Assembly (NCBI RefSeq): GCF_910592395.1
Contig: NC_088318.1
Location: 8,992,349-9,056,348 of the forward strand
Direction: 5' to 3'
Origin: Lineus longissimus
Lineage: Eukaryota; Nemertea; Pilidiophora; Heteronemertea; Lineidae
DNA: 64,000 nucleotides
Under the pieces are notes generated by a model, which worked only from the letters and a program-made list of their open reading frames with translations, was not told where the DNA came from and did not search any database. The position numbers were made by a program, and so were the translations under genes. Shown here piece by piece: positions 42,809 through 54,070 of the stretch. Position 1 is the first letter of the stretch; every line of letters starts with the position of its first letter.

Positions 42809-43212
42809 ATTGACACGACCGTCGTGTCACGACCGTCGTGTCTGCAGCGCCATAATCTGTAAGAGCATTACCCGACCGTCGTGTCTGCAGTGATGCAGGG
42901 TAAGACTTGCAGCCACGACGGCCGTGCCACGGTACGGTCGGGTCCGCAATACTAAGTTTCATCGCTGCTTGCACGACGGTCGGTAAGCCGTATTCAGGTT
43001 GTTCCGGTCCATGTTTTATATTCACGCACGGTCGGGTACGCAACACCAAATTTCGTTCTTGTTGGCACGACGTCGTCGTTTCCGCAATGAAGGGAGCCTG
43101 CATTGCGGAAACGACGGTCGGGTCCGCAGTGCTAACAATAACCATTCGGGGCACGACCGTCGTGGCTACAAGACTTACCCTGCATCACTGCGGACACGAC
43201 GGTCGTGTCAAT
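42809..43212. repeat. 404-bp foldback element rich in CGACCGTCG
   Basis: Left ATTGACACGACCGTCGTGTC and its exact inverse at the right; the inner arm CAGTGATGCAGGGTAAGACT is also repeated inverted near 43,180. The centre has extra copies of CACGACGGTCGG in both directions. No coding capacity (ORFs 42,807, 42,907 and 42,999 overlap in opposite frames). Confidence 0.88.
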
Positions 43213-43335
43213 AACAGCTTCCTTTATTTATATTGTTAAAATAAAGGCTTCCCTTGTAAAAGAAATGGGAATTCTTGTATCGTTATTTATTAGCAGGCTC
43301 TTTGAAAGAATGGTGAAACAGTCCTCCGGGTAGGC

Positions 43336-43424
43336 CTAGTGCCCGGCTAGTGACATCAGGGGTAGGCCTATATGGACCTTACCAAGCCTAGGTCGCTAGC
43401 CGGTCACTAGGCCTACCCGGGTTT
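43336..43424. repeat. Near-perfect palindrome
   Basis: CGGGTAGGCCTAGTGCCCGG near the left is repeated inverted (CCGGTCACTAGGCCTACCCG) at the right, with a 40-base centre. Confidence 0.85.
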
Positions 43425-43527
43425 GGGTTTTTCCAAAATATGGAATATTAAAACGGATCTGCGACTATAATTCCTAAGAATCATTTTGTCTATATGATAT
43501 GCTCTGATTAAGCTTGGTAGATAGGAC

Positions 43528-43567
43528 CATAGGCCCCTGAATGCTAATTAGCATTCAGGGGCCTATG
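43528..43567. repeat. Perfect 40-bp palindrome
   Basis: CATAGGCCCCTGAATGCTAA and its exact inverse with no spacer. Confidence 0.95.
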
Positions 43568-44145
43568 ATAGGGCAAACATGCACTCGAGAATCACTAAAA
43601 AATGTGTCCGCTATAGAACTGGTGACATCACGAAAATACATATCTCTACATCCCGATGTGTACATGAAAATGTACGAAATCGCTCACCGTGAAGGAATTC
43701 GTTCTCATTTTTCATCTCCAAACCCGGCTAAAACCTTCGGTAATAAATCTTCTTATACGTTTCTTGTCATGCTTAAGATTATGTAAGGATAAGTGCCAGC
43801 CGGTACTGCATGATGTAGTCAATCTTCTCTGTATCACCCTGTATGATCACACCGCTCCGTAGTTAAATTAGGCCCCGTGTGGTGGCGTAGTAAGCGGAGC
43901 GCTGATTGGTGCATATTATGGGTGTGTGGTGGGCGTGTCGTGACGTCATGCCCATATTTGGGAGATCAGTAATGTACACTGGAGGCGAGGTATGACTGGG
44001 TTGTTCTAAAATATAGATTGTTGAATCGGAAATGCGACTGATTTCTAAACTACCGTCAAATTTCGATCTGATCATGTAAAAATAAGCTCCAAATATTGAT
44101 TCGTAACCACCTTAGGTTCCAATGGCATTATTTCCTGTTTTTATG
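43568..44145. other. Unassigned
   Basis: No gene recognised. Confidence 0.4.
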
Positions 44146-44154
44146 CATTTTTAG

Positions 44155-45696
44155 GGCAGGCGGTATTTGCACCACGCCACCACAGGCACCACGCGACCAC
44201 CACGCCACCACGCGAACAGGCGGAGCGATCATAATGACGATATCAAAACAGACCATCAGACCACAGACACTTGAGAGTTGTGGTTACACCTACCAATTAT
44301 AGATGGCATGTTGGTATACTGCGTTGTTGCCTGACGGGATTTACGAGTATTTATTACTTGTTAATGGCATTTGCAAAAAGCAGGGCTATTATTAAGCCGC
44401 TATACATCCGTGTCCAACCGTTTGTCATGAGAGATCTTATCACACCAAGAAGATTTTTCTTACCTTTTCTCTTTCCATTGTAAAACTGCCTGTATCTCTC
44501 AAAAAAACGGGGGGTTACCAAATGCAAACGATGGGTCCAATCGTCAGTCAGGTACTGACGGATACAGCCCAGCCTTTCATACTCCGCATGATTATAACCA
44601 AAGTCATTACGCAACATATTGCGTTCAAATAAAATCATTGCGGGAGTGTTTCAACAACGACGGATTGTTTATTTTACAAGAGTTCCATTACAGAGGGCAC
44701 CTGTTTTGGTTTGAAACCTTTACTTTCTCATCAAACTAACTTATTTTGTAGATGTGTCATTAGTCACAGCTACAGATGACAGAATGCAACTTAGGCTTTG
44801 GTGTCCATTGAACAAAGGTCTTCAAAGGTCAGGCGGGCGCGTCGATTATAATAATAATATACAATGTATAATAATGATCACAATATTGAAGATAAGAAGA
44901 AGAATTCCCAAGCTTGTTGGCTTGGGAAGCCTAGTGATTCACCTTCCCTAAAGAATGCATAAGATTCGAGACATGTCCATTAAAGGGGCACTATAGGCAG
45001 CATCTTGGTAGGCAACATAAAGTTACACAAAGTAGCCAGTGAGTCTCTCACCTCTCACAGTTTGTCCTAACCTAGTCACGCCTGTAACAGGGATACATTC
45101 AGTGATGAATCAAATAAGACCTAATGCCCTTACTCTGTTTATAAGTCAGCTAAAGTTGGCCAATTTGACCCCCTGCTCCTACATAGTCCCCCTTTAATGG
45201 GGAACTATAGGCAACAGCTAGGTAGGCAAGATAAAGTTACACAAAGTCGCCAATAAGGGTCTCTCACACAACAGTATGTTGAAACTATGCACACGTGTTC
45301 GAGTAAGTGATAAATCTAACTCCTCCCCTCCCCCCCCCCCCCCCCCCAACCCACCCCACCCAAACGAACGGCCACCCCTTTAAAGGGAGACTATATAACC
45401 CACTCGTACTCGTATGGTTTTTGCAGGTCAGTCGTCAGTTGGAGTAGGTCTAGTTACTCAACGGTAATTCAGTACGTATTTCCGTAGTTGGCGTACGCCT
45501 TTATTCCAATAATCCCAAGAACGGGCATCAGAGAAGCTAGGATAGCAGCCAACGCCATCCATAATTGTTCCAAGAAACCATGATCCAATGAATCGACCGC
45601 TATTTTGATATAGTCATTATGATCGCTCCGCCTGTTCGCGTGGTGGCGTGGTGGTCGCGTGGTGCCCGTGGTGGCGTGGTGCAAATACCGCCTGCC
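44155..45696. mobile_element. Mutator-like (MULE) non-autonomous element
   Basis: 1,542 bp with terminal inverted repeats of about 95 bp beginning GGCAGGCGGTATTTGCACC, rich in CCACCACGC. Flanked by exact 9-bp duplications CATTTTTAG (44,146-44,154 and 45,697-45,705). Long repeats and a 9-bp duplication are typical of Mutator-like elements. Inside are two minus-strand ORFs: 44,354-44,638 (94 aa, no domain known) and 45,469-45,717, whose first part is read from the terminal repeat and includes a hydrophobic helix. No transposase domain is visible. Confidence 0.85.
44980..45375. repeat. Two small TTAA-bounded repeats in tandem
   Basis: TTAAAGGGGCACTATAGG near 44,980 and inverse-type ends at about 45,195 and 45,380 (CCCCTTTAA), with the shared body GGCA(A/G)...AAAGTTACACAAAGT. 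Likely TTAA-target MITEs inside the MULE. A run of C lies at about 45,331-45,347. Confidence 0.55.
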
Positions 45697-45711
45697 CATT
45701 TTTAGGACTAA

Positions 45712-45775
45712 TTCCATGGTTTAGCACAGGTTACATGGTTTCACTGATTCCAAGTTTTATCAACTACCATTCATC
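45712..45775 (-). repeat. Inverted arm, right
   Basis: Inverse of 42,499-42,565; begins 6 bases after the MULE target duplication. Confidence 0.85.
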
Positions 45776-46611
45776 ATAGTTTTAGCAGACCAAAATTCAC
45801 GGGATTTTGCATGCAGATTGATTGTACGGTAGGCCTATATTGAGACATGATGTATCGCACCGCGTATAGGTGGGCGTACGTAAATTAGTAGGTTTATACT
45901 ATAGCTAATGTAGCCTAGTTATGTATTTTTATGTACCGTACATCAAGCAAAGCAAAGGCGACGGACAGCATAATGGACAGGGCTGGTTTTCTGTATCGAC
46001 AATTTTACATATATACCCACCAGAATACTTACAGTATTTAGACTATGTCATAGAATAACAAACAATGCAGTTCCCTCGCTCTTTTCCATCTCTTCCGACA
46101 AAAACAACGTGGGTTTTTTTTCTTTTTTTTCGGAGGCTTCTGGATAAACCGCGGGAAAAATTAATTCCGATACCGCCGTCGCAAGACCAAACTCGCACAG
46201 CACCTCGGCTAATCCGATTCTGACGGACGGCTGCCATGCCGACGATCTTAACGAGCCATTATTTAAACACCCAATGTCATGGCGATTGTCCTGGCCCCCA
46301 TTATGTTTAATCACAATAAGAATCATGTAAAGCTTTATCCAGCCTTGGAGGAAATTCCTCCAAGATCCAGCTAAACATGACATTTTGAAATGTCGAAATG
46401 CTTAAAAACTGATAATAATTCCAATGCCTTTTTCAAATAATTTTTGACTGCACTATTTGCGCTAGGATACATAATTCGCGTCAGGCGACGAAAGTGAAGC
46501 TGCTCGTTGGTACACGTTCGCTATTCCGGCTGAATTTCGTCTCATATTTTTGAAAAACCGGTCGAACGAACCAATCAGCGCATAGCCTAAGTGGGTGGCG
46601 TAGCCTAGTAG
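45776..46611. other. Unassigned
   Basis: The minus ORF 46,048-46,383 has an organised stretch (RIGLAEVLCEFGLATAVSEL) but no family I know and no clear splice sites. Confidence 0.35.
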
Positions 46612-46954
46612 TATTAGGTCTGTCTCATAACAGAACGTTAGGGACGGACGGGAACCAAAATCAACGTCCATGGACGCGTAGTAGGATTAATCTAATAGGC
46701 CTTCACATGTCACGTGGAGTACGTTTGCGTTCCAAGTTCTGAATGGAGGCTGGCCATGTAACAATGATCTTTGCACTGGATAATTGCATTCAATGGCAAT
46801 AGACCGCCCATATGGGAAGGTTCATGTAATTTTCCTTTATTGTGCGTCTAGCCTTATCCCTGTGGTGACATGATTAGACACGCATTGAAAATGGTCAATA
46901 AAATATCATTCCTTTGTCCGAAATTGAATTGATTATTGATAACATTTAATTGCC

Positions 46955-47576
46955 ATGGTTTGTGTTGGCCAGCAGTCGCTTGGCCTCACGCTACTTTCAC
47001 CATGGAGAGAATTAGGATGTTTTTTATTCGCTGCTCCGCCGCCCATACCACCGCCACCAGTTTTGCTTACACCAGCATTTCATGATTTAGAAGTGCGTCC
47101 GCCTCCGTTGCCTCCAAGACTTGATGAAGTTCTCACCAATCAACCAAATGGGCCATATGGTGGAAACGACGGTTTACCAGGATTAGAAACCACCAGATGG
47201 ACTTTTGGTATCTATCAGGTGAGACAGTGGCCTCTTTCCAGCACCTCGTAGAGGACATTACGCCCCTTCTGGAAAACAGGCCAGGACGGTACCGAGATCA
47301 TTATTGCTGTCGGTGGAGAACCTTTACTACTTTTTTTCTATTGGATCAAGAAGTATCCGGACATTGTTGCGATGAGTGCAATGTTTGATATCAGCAAGCA
47401 ATCTGTTTGCAGAGAACTTGATTTTATGACAGATGTTTTGTGGACTTATTTTCAAGACGGTATAACATGGCCGACCGATGAAGAGTGGGAACAACTGCGG
47501 GGCAACTTGGATACTATTCCAGATGCGGTTGGGGCGATAGACGGTACACGCAATCGAGATCCCAGAGAGTGAGGAT
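46955..47576 (+). pseudogene. HARBI1-like transposase, copy 1, frameshifted and truncated
   Basis: Starts MVCVGQQSLGLTLLSPWREL, has a Pro-rich segment, then is broken by frameshifts near 47,170, 47,310 and 47,545. Conserved parts: FWYLSGETVASFQHLVEDIT, MFDISKQSVCRELDFM and DAVGAIDGT. Lacks the rest of the DDE domain. Confidence 0.85.
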
Positions 47577-47626
47577 CCCCCGCACCTGTACTACAGTGGC
47601 CATGTCCACAAATATTGTATCAGCAC

Positions 47627-48034
47627 TCAGGTCATTATCGACAATCGTGGAATGAGTTGTACTCCCCTTGAATAATCGGTATATGGAAGTGGCCCCTTTG
47701 TTACTGTGCTACTGTTGTGTGGGGTGCGGGTGCGTTTGTGGAGGGAGGTATACGATACATGTACTAACTCAGCAATTTCTCTTGCAATAACTTCTCTTAT
47801 CCTTCGTCTGAGTTGTTTTGCGGTTCGCCTAGCGTATAATGCCCTTGTGCGTTCCGGCAAACGGTTGACATTTTGCCGGATGTGGCCTAGAATGCGAACA
47901 TAATTATTTCTATGTCGCTGGTACCCTTCCCGGAGAAGGGCCATCTCCTCCATGCCAACAAGCACTCTATCACACATGACTGTTCGTTCACTTCGACAAC
48001 ACTGTGCTAAAAACCGCGCTAAAACTAGACCCAT
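47627..48034 (-). CDS. Conserved basic ORF in Harbinger copy 1
   Basis: 135 codons, MGLVLARFLAQCCRSERTVM then EEMALLREGYQRHRNNYVRI and many Arg. The same ORF is open in copy 2 (49,465-49,872). Position, antisense and convergent to the transposase, fits the second gene of two-gene Harbinger elements or a rearranged piece of one. No domain recognised. The last third overlaps the transposase remnant antisense and may be non-genuine. Confidence 0.4.
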   Translation of the reverse strand: MGLVLARFLAQCCRSERTVMCDRVLVGMEEMALLREGYQRHRNNYVRILGHIRQNVNRLPERTRALYARRTAKQLRRRIREVIAREIAELVHVSYTSLHKRTRTPHNSSTVTKGPLPYTDYSRGVQLIPRLSIMT

Positions 48035-48796
48035 ATCATAGTCATAACTTGTTACTGTTACTCAGCCACAGTCCAACAATGGACCGGTTTCTTTTGCATA
48101 GTAACTGCTTAGATAATAAAAAGACACTCAATTTGGTTAATACGAGCCAACCAGGCTTTTGTCAATAATTGACCGCTTGTCCATAACAAGGCCTATTCGG
48201 TAACGTCGGTAACATCGATTTCCCTTCATTGACAGTTAACCAATGCACGTTGTATGCATAGGTGGGCGTTCCTAATGTGCTTTGGTGACCACCAATCAGA
48301 AGAAGGACCTTACGTATGTATTCATCACAGCAGCGCAGCCCTGGTGGTAATGCTCGTGTGACCAATAGCATCAAAGTAAACAAGCATGGTACGTTGAATT
48401 AGGTACTTCTTAGGTTCCCGTCTGTCCCGAACGTTCTATCATGAGACAGACCTATTAGGTCTGTCTCATAACAGAACGTAAGGGACGGACGGGAACCAAA
48501 ATCAACGTCCATGGACGCGTAGTAGGATTAATCTAATAGGCCTTCACATGTCACGTGGAGTACGTTTGCGTTCCAAGTTCTGAATGGAGGCCGGCCATAT
48601 AACAATGATCTTTGCACTGAATAATTGCATTCAATGGCAATAGACCGCCCATATGGGAAGGTTCATGTAATTTTCCTTTATTATGCGTCTAGCTTTATCC
48701 CTGTGGTGACATGATTAGACACGCATTGAAAATGGTCAATAAAATATCATTCCTTTGTCCGAAATTGAATTGATTATTGATAACATTTAATTGCCA

Positions 48797-49560
48797 TGGT
48801 TTGTGTTGGCCAGCAGTCGCTTGGCCTCACGCTACTTTCACCATGGAGAGAATTAGGATGTTTTGTTCGCTGCTCCGCCGCCCATACCACCGCCACCAGT
48901 TTTGCTTACACCAGCATTTCATAATTTAGAAGTGCGTCCGCCTCCGTTGCCTCCAAGACTTGATGAAGTTCTCACCAATCAACCAAATGGTCCATACGGT
49001 GGTAACGACGTCTTTACCAGGATTAGAAACCACCAGATGGACTTTTGGTATCTATCAGGTGAGACAGTGGCCTCTTTCCAGCACCTCGTAGAGGACATTA
49101 CGCCCCTTCTGGAAAACAGGCCAGGACGGTACCGAGATCATTTGCTGTCGGTGGAGAACCGTTTACTCCTTTTTTTCTATTGGATCAAGAAATATCCGGA
49201 CATTGTTGCGATGAGTGCAATGTTTGATATCAGCAAGCAATCTGTTTGCAGGGAACTTTATTTTATGACAGATGTTTTGTGGACTTATTTTCAAGACGGT
49301 ATAACATGGCCGACCGATGAAGAGTGGGAACAACTGCGGGGCAACTGGGATACTATTCCAGATGCTGTTGGGGCGATAGATGGAACGGTACATGCAATTG
49401 AGATACAAGAAACTGAGGATCCCCACCTGTTCTACAGTGGCCATGTCCACACTTGTATCAGCACTCAGGTCATTATCGACAATTGTGGAATGAGTTGTGC
49501 TCCCCTTGAAAAATCGGTATATGGAAGTGGCCCCTTTGTTACTGTGCTATTGTTGTGTGG
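48797..49560 (+). pseudogene. HARBI1-like transposase, copy 2, truncated
   Basis: The ATG at the MVCVGQQS start is kept, but a 2-base loss near 48,866 breaks the frame; from there it is open to past 49,560. Conserved: FWYLSGETVASFQHLVEDIT, RLLLFFYWIKKYPDIVAMSA, AIDGTVHAIEI (first catalytic Asp, 49,373-49,384) and LFYSGHVHTCISTQVIID. The second Asp and Glu of the DDE domain are absent: the text becomes the antisense of the minus-strand ORF. Cannot be active. Confidence 0.88.
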
Positions 49561-49872
49561 GGTGCGGGTGCGTTTGTGGAGGGGGGTATACGATACATGT
49601 ACTAACTCAGCAATTTCTCTTGCAATAACTTCTCTTATCCTTTGTCGGAGTTGTTTTGCGGTTCGCTTAGCGTATAATGCCCTTGTGCGTTTCGGCAAAC
49701 GGTTGACATTTTGCCGGATGTGGCCTAGAATGCGAACATAATTATTTCTATGTCGCTGGTACCCTTCCCGGAGAAGGGCCATCTCCTCCATGCCAACAAG
49801 CACTCTATCACACATGACTGTTCGTTCACTTCGACAACACTGTACTAAAAACCGCGCTAAAACTAGACCCAT
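49465..49872 (-). CDS. Conserved basic ORF in Harbinger copy 2
   Basis: 135 codons, same length and start as the ORF at 47,627-48,034, with about a dozen substitutions and no indel. See that entry for interpretation. Confidence 0.4.
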   Translation of the reverse strand: MGLVLARFLVQCCRSERTVMCDRVLVGMEEMALLREGYQRHRNNYVRILGHIRQNVNRLPKRTRALYAKRTAKQLRQRIREVIAREIAELVHVSYTPLHKRTRTPHNNSTVTKGPLPYTDFSRGAQLIPQLSIMT

Positions 49873-50309
49873 ATCATAGTCATAACTTGTTACTGTTACT
49901 CAGCCACAGTCCAACAATGGGCCTGTTTCTTTTGCATAGTAACTGCTTAGATAATAAAAAGACACTCAATTTGGTTAATACGAGCCAACCAGGCTTTTAT
50001 CAATAATTGACCGCTTGTCTATAACAAGGCCTATTCGGTAACATCGGTAACATCGATTTCCCTTCATTGACAGTTAACCAACGCACGTTGTCAAAAAGCT
50101 ATTGTATGTATAGGTGGGCGTTCCTAATGTGCTTTGGTGACCACCAATCAGAAGAAGGACCTTACATATGTATTCATCACAGCAGCGCAGCCCTGGTGGT
50201 AATGCTCTTGTAACCAATAGCATCAAAGTTAACAAGCATGGTACGTTGAATTAGGTACTTCTTAGGTTCCCGTCTGTCCCTAACGTTCTATCATGAGACA
50301 GACCTAGTA

Positions 50310-50825
50310 GGTCCTACGTGGTGGCGTTACGTGGGCCTTATCGTAATGTTCGGCTAGGAATAAGTTTTCGTGTTTTGACGACGCAAAATAATTGCTAACC
50401 AATTTGGATTGTTAGCATGGACCGGATTCTATACTGAATAAAAAATTCCATGTTGACCAACCTACCGCTGTAATAATACGTTGTCCCCAAGTATAAGCTA
50501 CCGATAGGTGGCCAGTTTGTAAGTTGTGGTAATTGAAATGAGACACGTACAATCACCAGAAAAAAACTCTCTCAACAACGGACAGCGTTAAATCAAAATA
50601 GTGCATATTGGCGGCTGTCAAAAGCCACAGCAAAACTCCTAACTGCCATTTAGCAATCAATACGCATGCGGACTACGTTGTGCGGAGAGCACCAATTATA
50701 TTTAGCAAACTCGGCCCTATGCAAAAAGTCGTATTGGGCTCGAGAGTGTCCAAATTACAACAGTCCCATTTGTACAGTATTTGGACCTGGTGGCAACAGT
50801 CGAATGTGGACTGTTTTGGATGGGG
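50310..50825. other. Unassigned
   Basis: No feature recognised. Confidence 0.4.
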
Positions 50826-51215
50826 AAAAACAGGCTCGTTCTGATTGTCAATATGGCCACCAGGGCGGCGTGCTTGAAAACAGTTTCCGTCAATTTCGAG
50901 GAGAACCGTTCGTCCGATCAAATTTATTTTTCGTATGTACGTTGGGGGTGACTAGAGGAAGGTTCCTTTCGAAAACAGGCTCGAAGGTTCCTTTCGAAAA
51001 CAGGCTCGTTCCGATTGTCAATATGGCGGTGTGCTTGAAATCAGTTTCCGTCAATTTCGAGGAGAACCGTTCGTCCGATCAAATTTATTTTTGGTATGTG
51101 CGTTGGGGGTGACTGGAAGAAGGTTCCTTTCGAAAACTGGCTTGTTCCGATTGTCAATATTGCCACCAGGGCGGCGTGCTTGAAATCGGTTTCCGTCAAT
51201 TGCGAGAACTGTTTT
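50826..51215 (+). repeat. Tandem repeat, unit about 150-165 bp, about 2.5 copies
   Basis: Each unit has GGCTCGTTCCGATTGTCAAT, GCGTGCTTGAAATCAGTTTC and CGTTGGGGGTGACT. A short extra AAGGTTCCTTTCGAAAACAG lies between units 1 and 2. Confidence 0.85.
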
Positions 51216-51254
51216 TCTGATGAAATTCATTTATAAAAATTAATTTCATCAGAA
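51208..51254. repeat. Hairpin, 15-bp stem
   Basis: TTTTCTGATGAAATT and its inverse AATTTCATCAGAAAA. Confidence 0.85.
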
Positions 51255-51521
51255 AAACGCCTATTCGTAATGCATTGCGGAGGCATTATGTTTGCCGATG
51301 TCCGTTCGTCCTTGCCGTGCGTCCGTCCGTCTGTGCATCCATTTGCCGTCTGTAAACGTTTCCGCTCATTTTAACGAGAACGTTTTGAGTAATAACCATG
51401 TAACTTTTTATGTGGGTAGAAAAAGATAACGTGTACAGCGGGCATTACAGACCAATAACCCTTTCACGATGTCAACTAAACTGAGGGGGTATTCCTTTGT
51501 CATGTATGCTACTTATACTGT

Positions 51522-54070
51522 CATGTGACCGAGTTCATGGAAGAATTTGCAACTTGTCTGGAGGGCGTTGTGTCGTTGACGGACCACTTGCTAATTTTGG
51601 GTGATTTCAACATACACATGGACAAGCCATCAGATCCATGTGTCGTGAGATTCCAGAAGTTTCTTGACACTTTCGATCTAGTTCAGTATGTCACCCAGCC
51701 AACTCATGTCAAGGGTCATATGCTTGACCTTGTGCTACTTCCACAAAGAGCTAATCACCTGTTGCAAACTCTTGTGGTTGTTCCCGCTATGCCATCGGAC
51801 CATTTTGCCGTCCATGCCTCTCTGTCGTTTGAGAAGCCTGAACCACTGCGAAAGACTGACCTATCGGAAGCTTCGGGATATCGATCCTGAATCTTTCTCT
51901 AGGGATATCCAGAACTCAGATCTGTTGGTGAACCCGAAGGATGTGCTGGATGACCTTGTACTACAGTATATGACACGTGCCTCAGGCAAATTCTTGATAA
52001 ACATGCACCTGAAAGGACCAGCTCATTTGTCTGTAGGGCGAATGCTCCATGGTACGACGATACCATTGCCGAGCCCGTAGAAAACGCCGTCGCTTAGAGA
52101 GAAGATGGAGGAAGGATAAAACCGAGGTCAACCGCCAACTGCTGAGAGAAGGTACTCATACGGTGACGTGTTTAGTTGTTAAAGCTAAGATTTCCTATCA
52201 TAGATCAAAGATCGCAGAATCTGGTGACAGGGACCTATTCAAGGTTGTAGATCGGTTGATAGGAAAATCGCCCACTGTTACTCTTCCAGAGCATCAGGAT
52301 TCAGAAGATCTGGCTGAGCAGTTCAGCAGCTTCTTCATGGGGAAGGTTAGCAAGATCCGTGAGAACATGGATGCTTCTACAGAGGAAGCCATCATAATTC
52401 GAATGATGCACGTAATATATCCGCATTCGAAATATTCACACCTGTGTCTGAGATCACATTCGTAAACTTATCACGTCGCTCCCAGCAAAGGGGTGTAGCC
52501 TTGACCCCATTCCAACATGGTTGCTGAAGAGCTGTTTGGTATCTCTCCTCCCAGCCATTACCCTGATCGTTAACAAGTCGCTCGAGAGTGGCCATGTTCC
52601 ATCATCACTAAAATTTTCCCAAGTGAAGCCACTCTTGAAGAAGCCTTCACTCGACAAAAACATTCTTGCCAACTACCGACCGGTTTCAAATCTTTCGTTT
52701 ATCTCTAAATTGATCGAGCGTGTTGTGGCATCGCAACTGAAAGAGCACATGTCCACCTACGAGTTGTTTGACACTAATCGGTCAGCATATCGGCAGTGTC
52801 ACAGTACTGAAACTGTGATGCTCAAGGTTACAGATGACATTCTCACTGGTCTTGATAGTGGTAAGGAGGCGGTCCTTGTTCTTTTGGACCTATCAGCCGC
52901 TTTTGATACGGCTGACCAGCAGATACTCATTCGTAGGCTCCAGGAAAGACTTCATCTAGATGGGACTGTCTTGGAGTGGTTTTCATCATTTCTCCATGGA
53001 CGGAGGTTGTCTGTGACTGTTGAAGGCAGAGGTTCAGTTCCTGTTCCTCTTAGCTATGGCGTACCGCAGGGCTCCGTTCTTGGGTTCTCTTCACGGGCTA
53101 CACCCTGCCACTGGGAGACATCATGCGTCAATGGGAAGTCCCGTTCCAACTATATGCTGATGATAACCAGCTTCTTGGCTTTATGAAGTGCGGCGAGGGT
53201 GTTTGGCGTGACGAGGCTGTGTCCAGGATGGAGTCTTGCATAGCGCATGTTAGAGATTGGCTTTTTGCTAACAAATTAGCACTTAATGCCCCAAAGACAG
53301 ATATGATGAACATTGTGAGTCGGAGGAGGGTCGATCGGTGCAGGGAGTAACTGTGGATGGAGTATGGATTCCTAAGTCGGGCAGAGTGGGGGATCTTGGT
53401 GTCTGGTTGGATGAGGGTATGGACATGCAAACCCAGGTGCAGTAAGGCTGTACGGCAGCCAACTATGGCTTGTATAAGATTGTCCGGGTCAGACGGTACC
53501 TACACCAGTCGTGCACTGGGAGGCTTGTCCATGCCTTTGTGACCTCCAGACTTGATTCCAACAATGCCTTGCTTTTTGGGCTGCCGGCCAAGACACTTGC
53601 GCCACTTCAGCTGGTGCAAAACAGGGCTGCGAGGCTTATTAAGAGGACGTGCAGAAGTGACCATATCACGCCTGTACTCAAGGAACTTCACTGGCTGCCA
53701 ATTAAGTCCCGGATCGTGTTCAAGGTGCTGCTCCATTGTTTCAAGGTGCTTTGTGGACTAGCCCCTGGCTACTTAAATCTCCCACTTGCAGAGGCCACTC
53801 ACCACACGAGGTCGTTAGTATCCTCTGTCAAGTTGCTGTCAAAACGAACTAGGACCTCGTTTGGCGACAGGGCTTTCTCTGCCTGCGCTCCATCTCTTTG
53901 GAATCAACTCCCATCTCATATTCAGGATGCTTCAGATGTCCTTAAATTCAAATGTCAGTTAAAGACCTGGCTGTACGCGAGGCACTTTGAGGGGGTAGCG
54001 CCTTGAGCACGATTTGTTCGGTGGAAAGGCGCCCCACACAAATTTTATAATGTATGTATGTATGTACAGT
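51522..54070 (+). pseudogene. CR1/L2-like LINE, 5' truncated, frameshifted
   Basis: Plus-strand ORF pieces 51,525-51,890, 52,049-52,465, 52,521-53,186, 53,123-53,350 and 53,470-54,006. C-terminal half of an AP endonuclease: ILGDFNIHMD (51,600), MLDLVL and SDHFAVHASL. RT: ANYRPVSNLSFISKLIERVV, SAYRQCHSTETVMLKVTDDI, LVLLDLSAAFDTAD, YGVPQGSVLG and YADD (53,153-53,164). C-terminus: LVQNRAARLIKRTCRSDHIT, PVLKELHWLPI, FGDRAFSACAPSLWNQLP and LKTWLYARHF. The 3' end has a (TATG)n run at 54,048-54,064. At least four frameshifts; inactive. Confidence 0.88.

Larger units (their letters stand above)
46617..48452 (+). mobile_element. PIF/Harbinger element, tandem copy 1
   Basis: 1,836 bp. Terminal repeats of about 40 bp starting GGTCTGTCTCAT and ending ACGGGAACC, with four or five mismatches between ends. 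Flanked by TATTA on both sides; the right TATTA is also the left flank of copy 2. Contains a truncated transposase (plus) and a conserved minus-strand ORF. Confidence 0.87.
48458..50304 (+). mobile_element. PIF/Harbinger element, tandem copy 2
   Basis: 1,847 bp, same orientation and nearly same sequence as copy 1; flanks TATTA (48,453-48,457) and TAGTA (50,305-50,309). Confidence 0.87.

Noticed and set aside
42807-43239. Three overlapping ORFs of 71-115 aa
   Set aside because: Frames of the foldback element with CGACCGTCG motifs.
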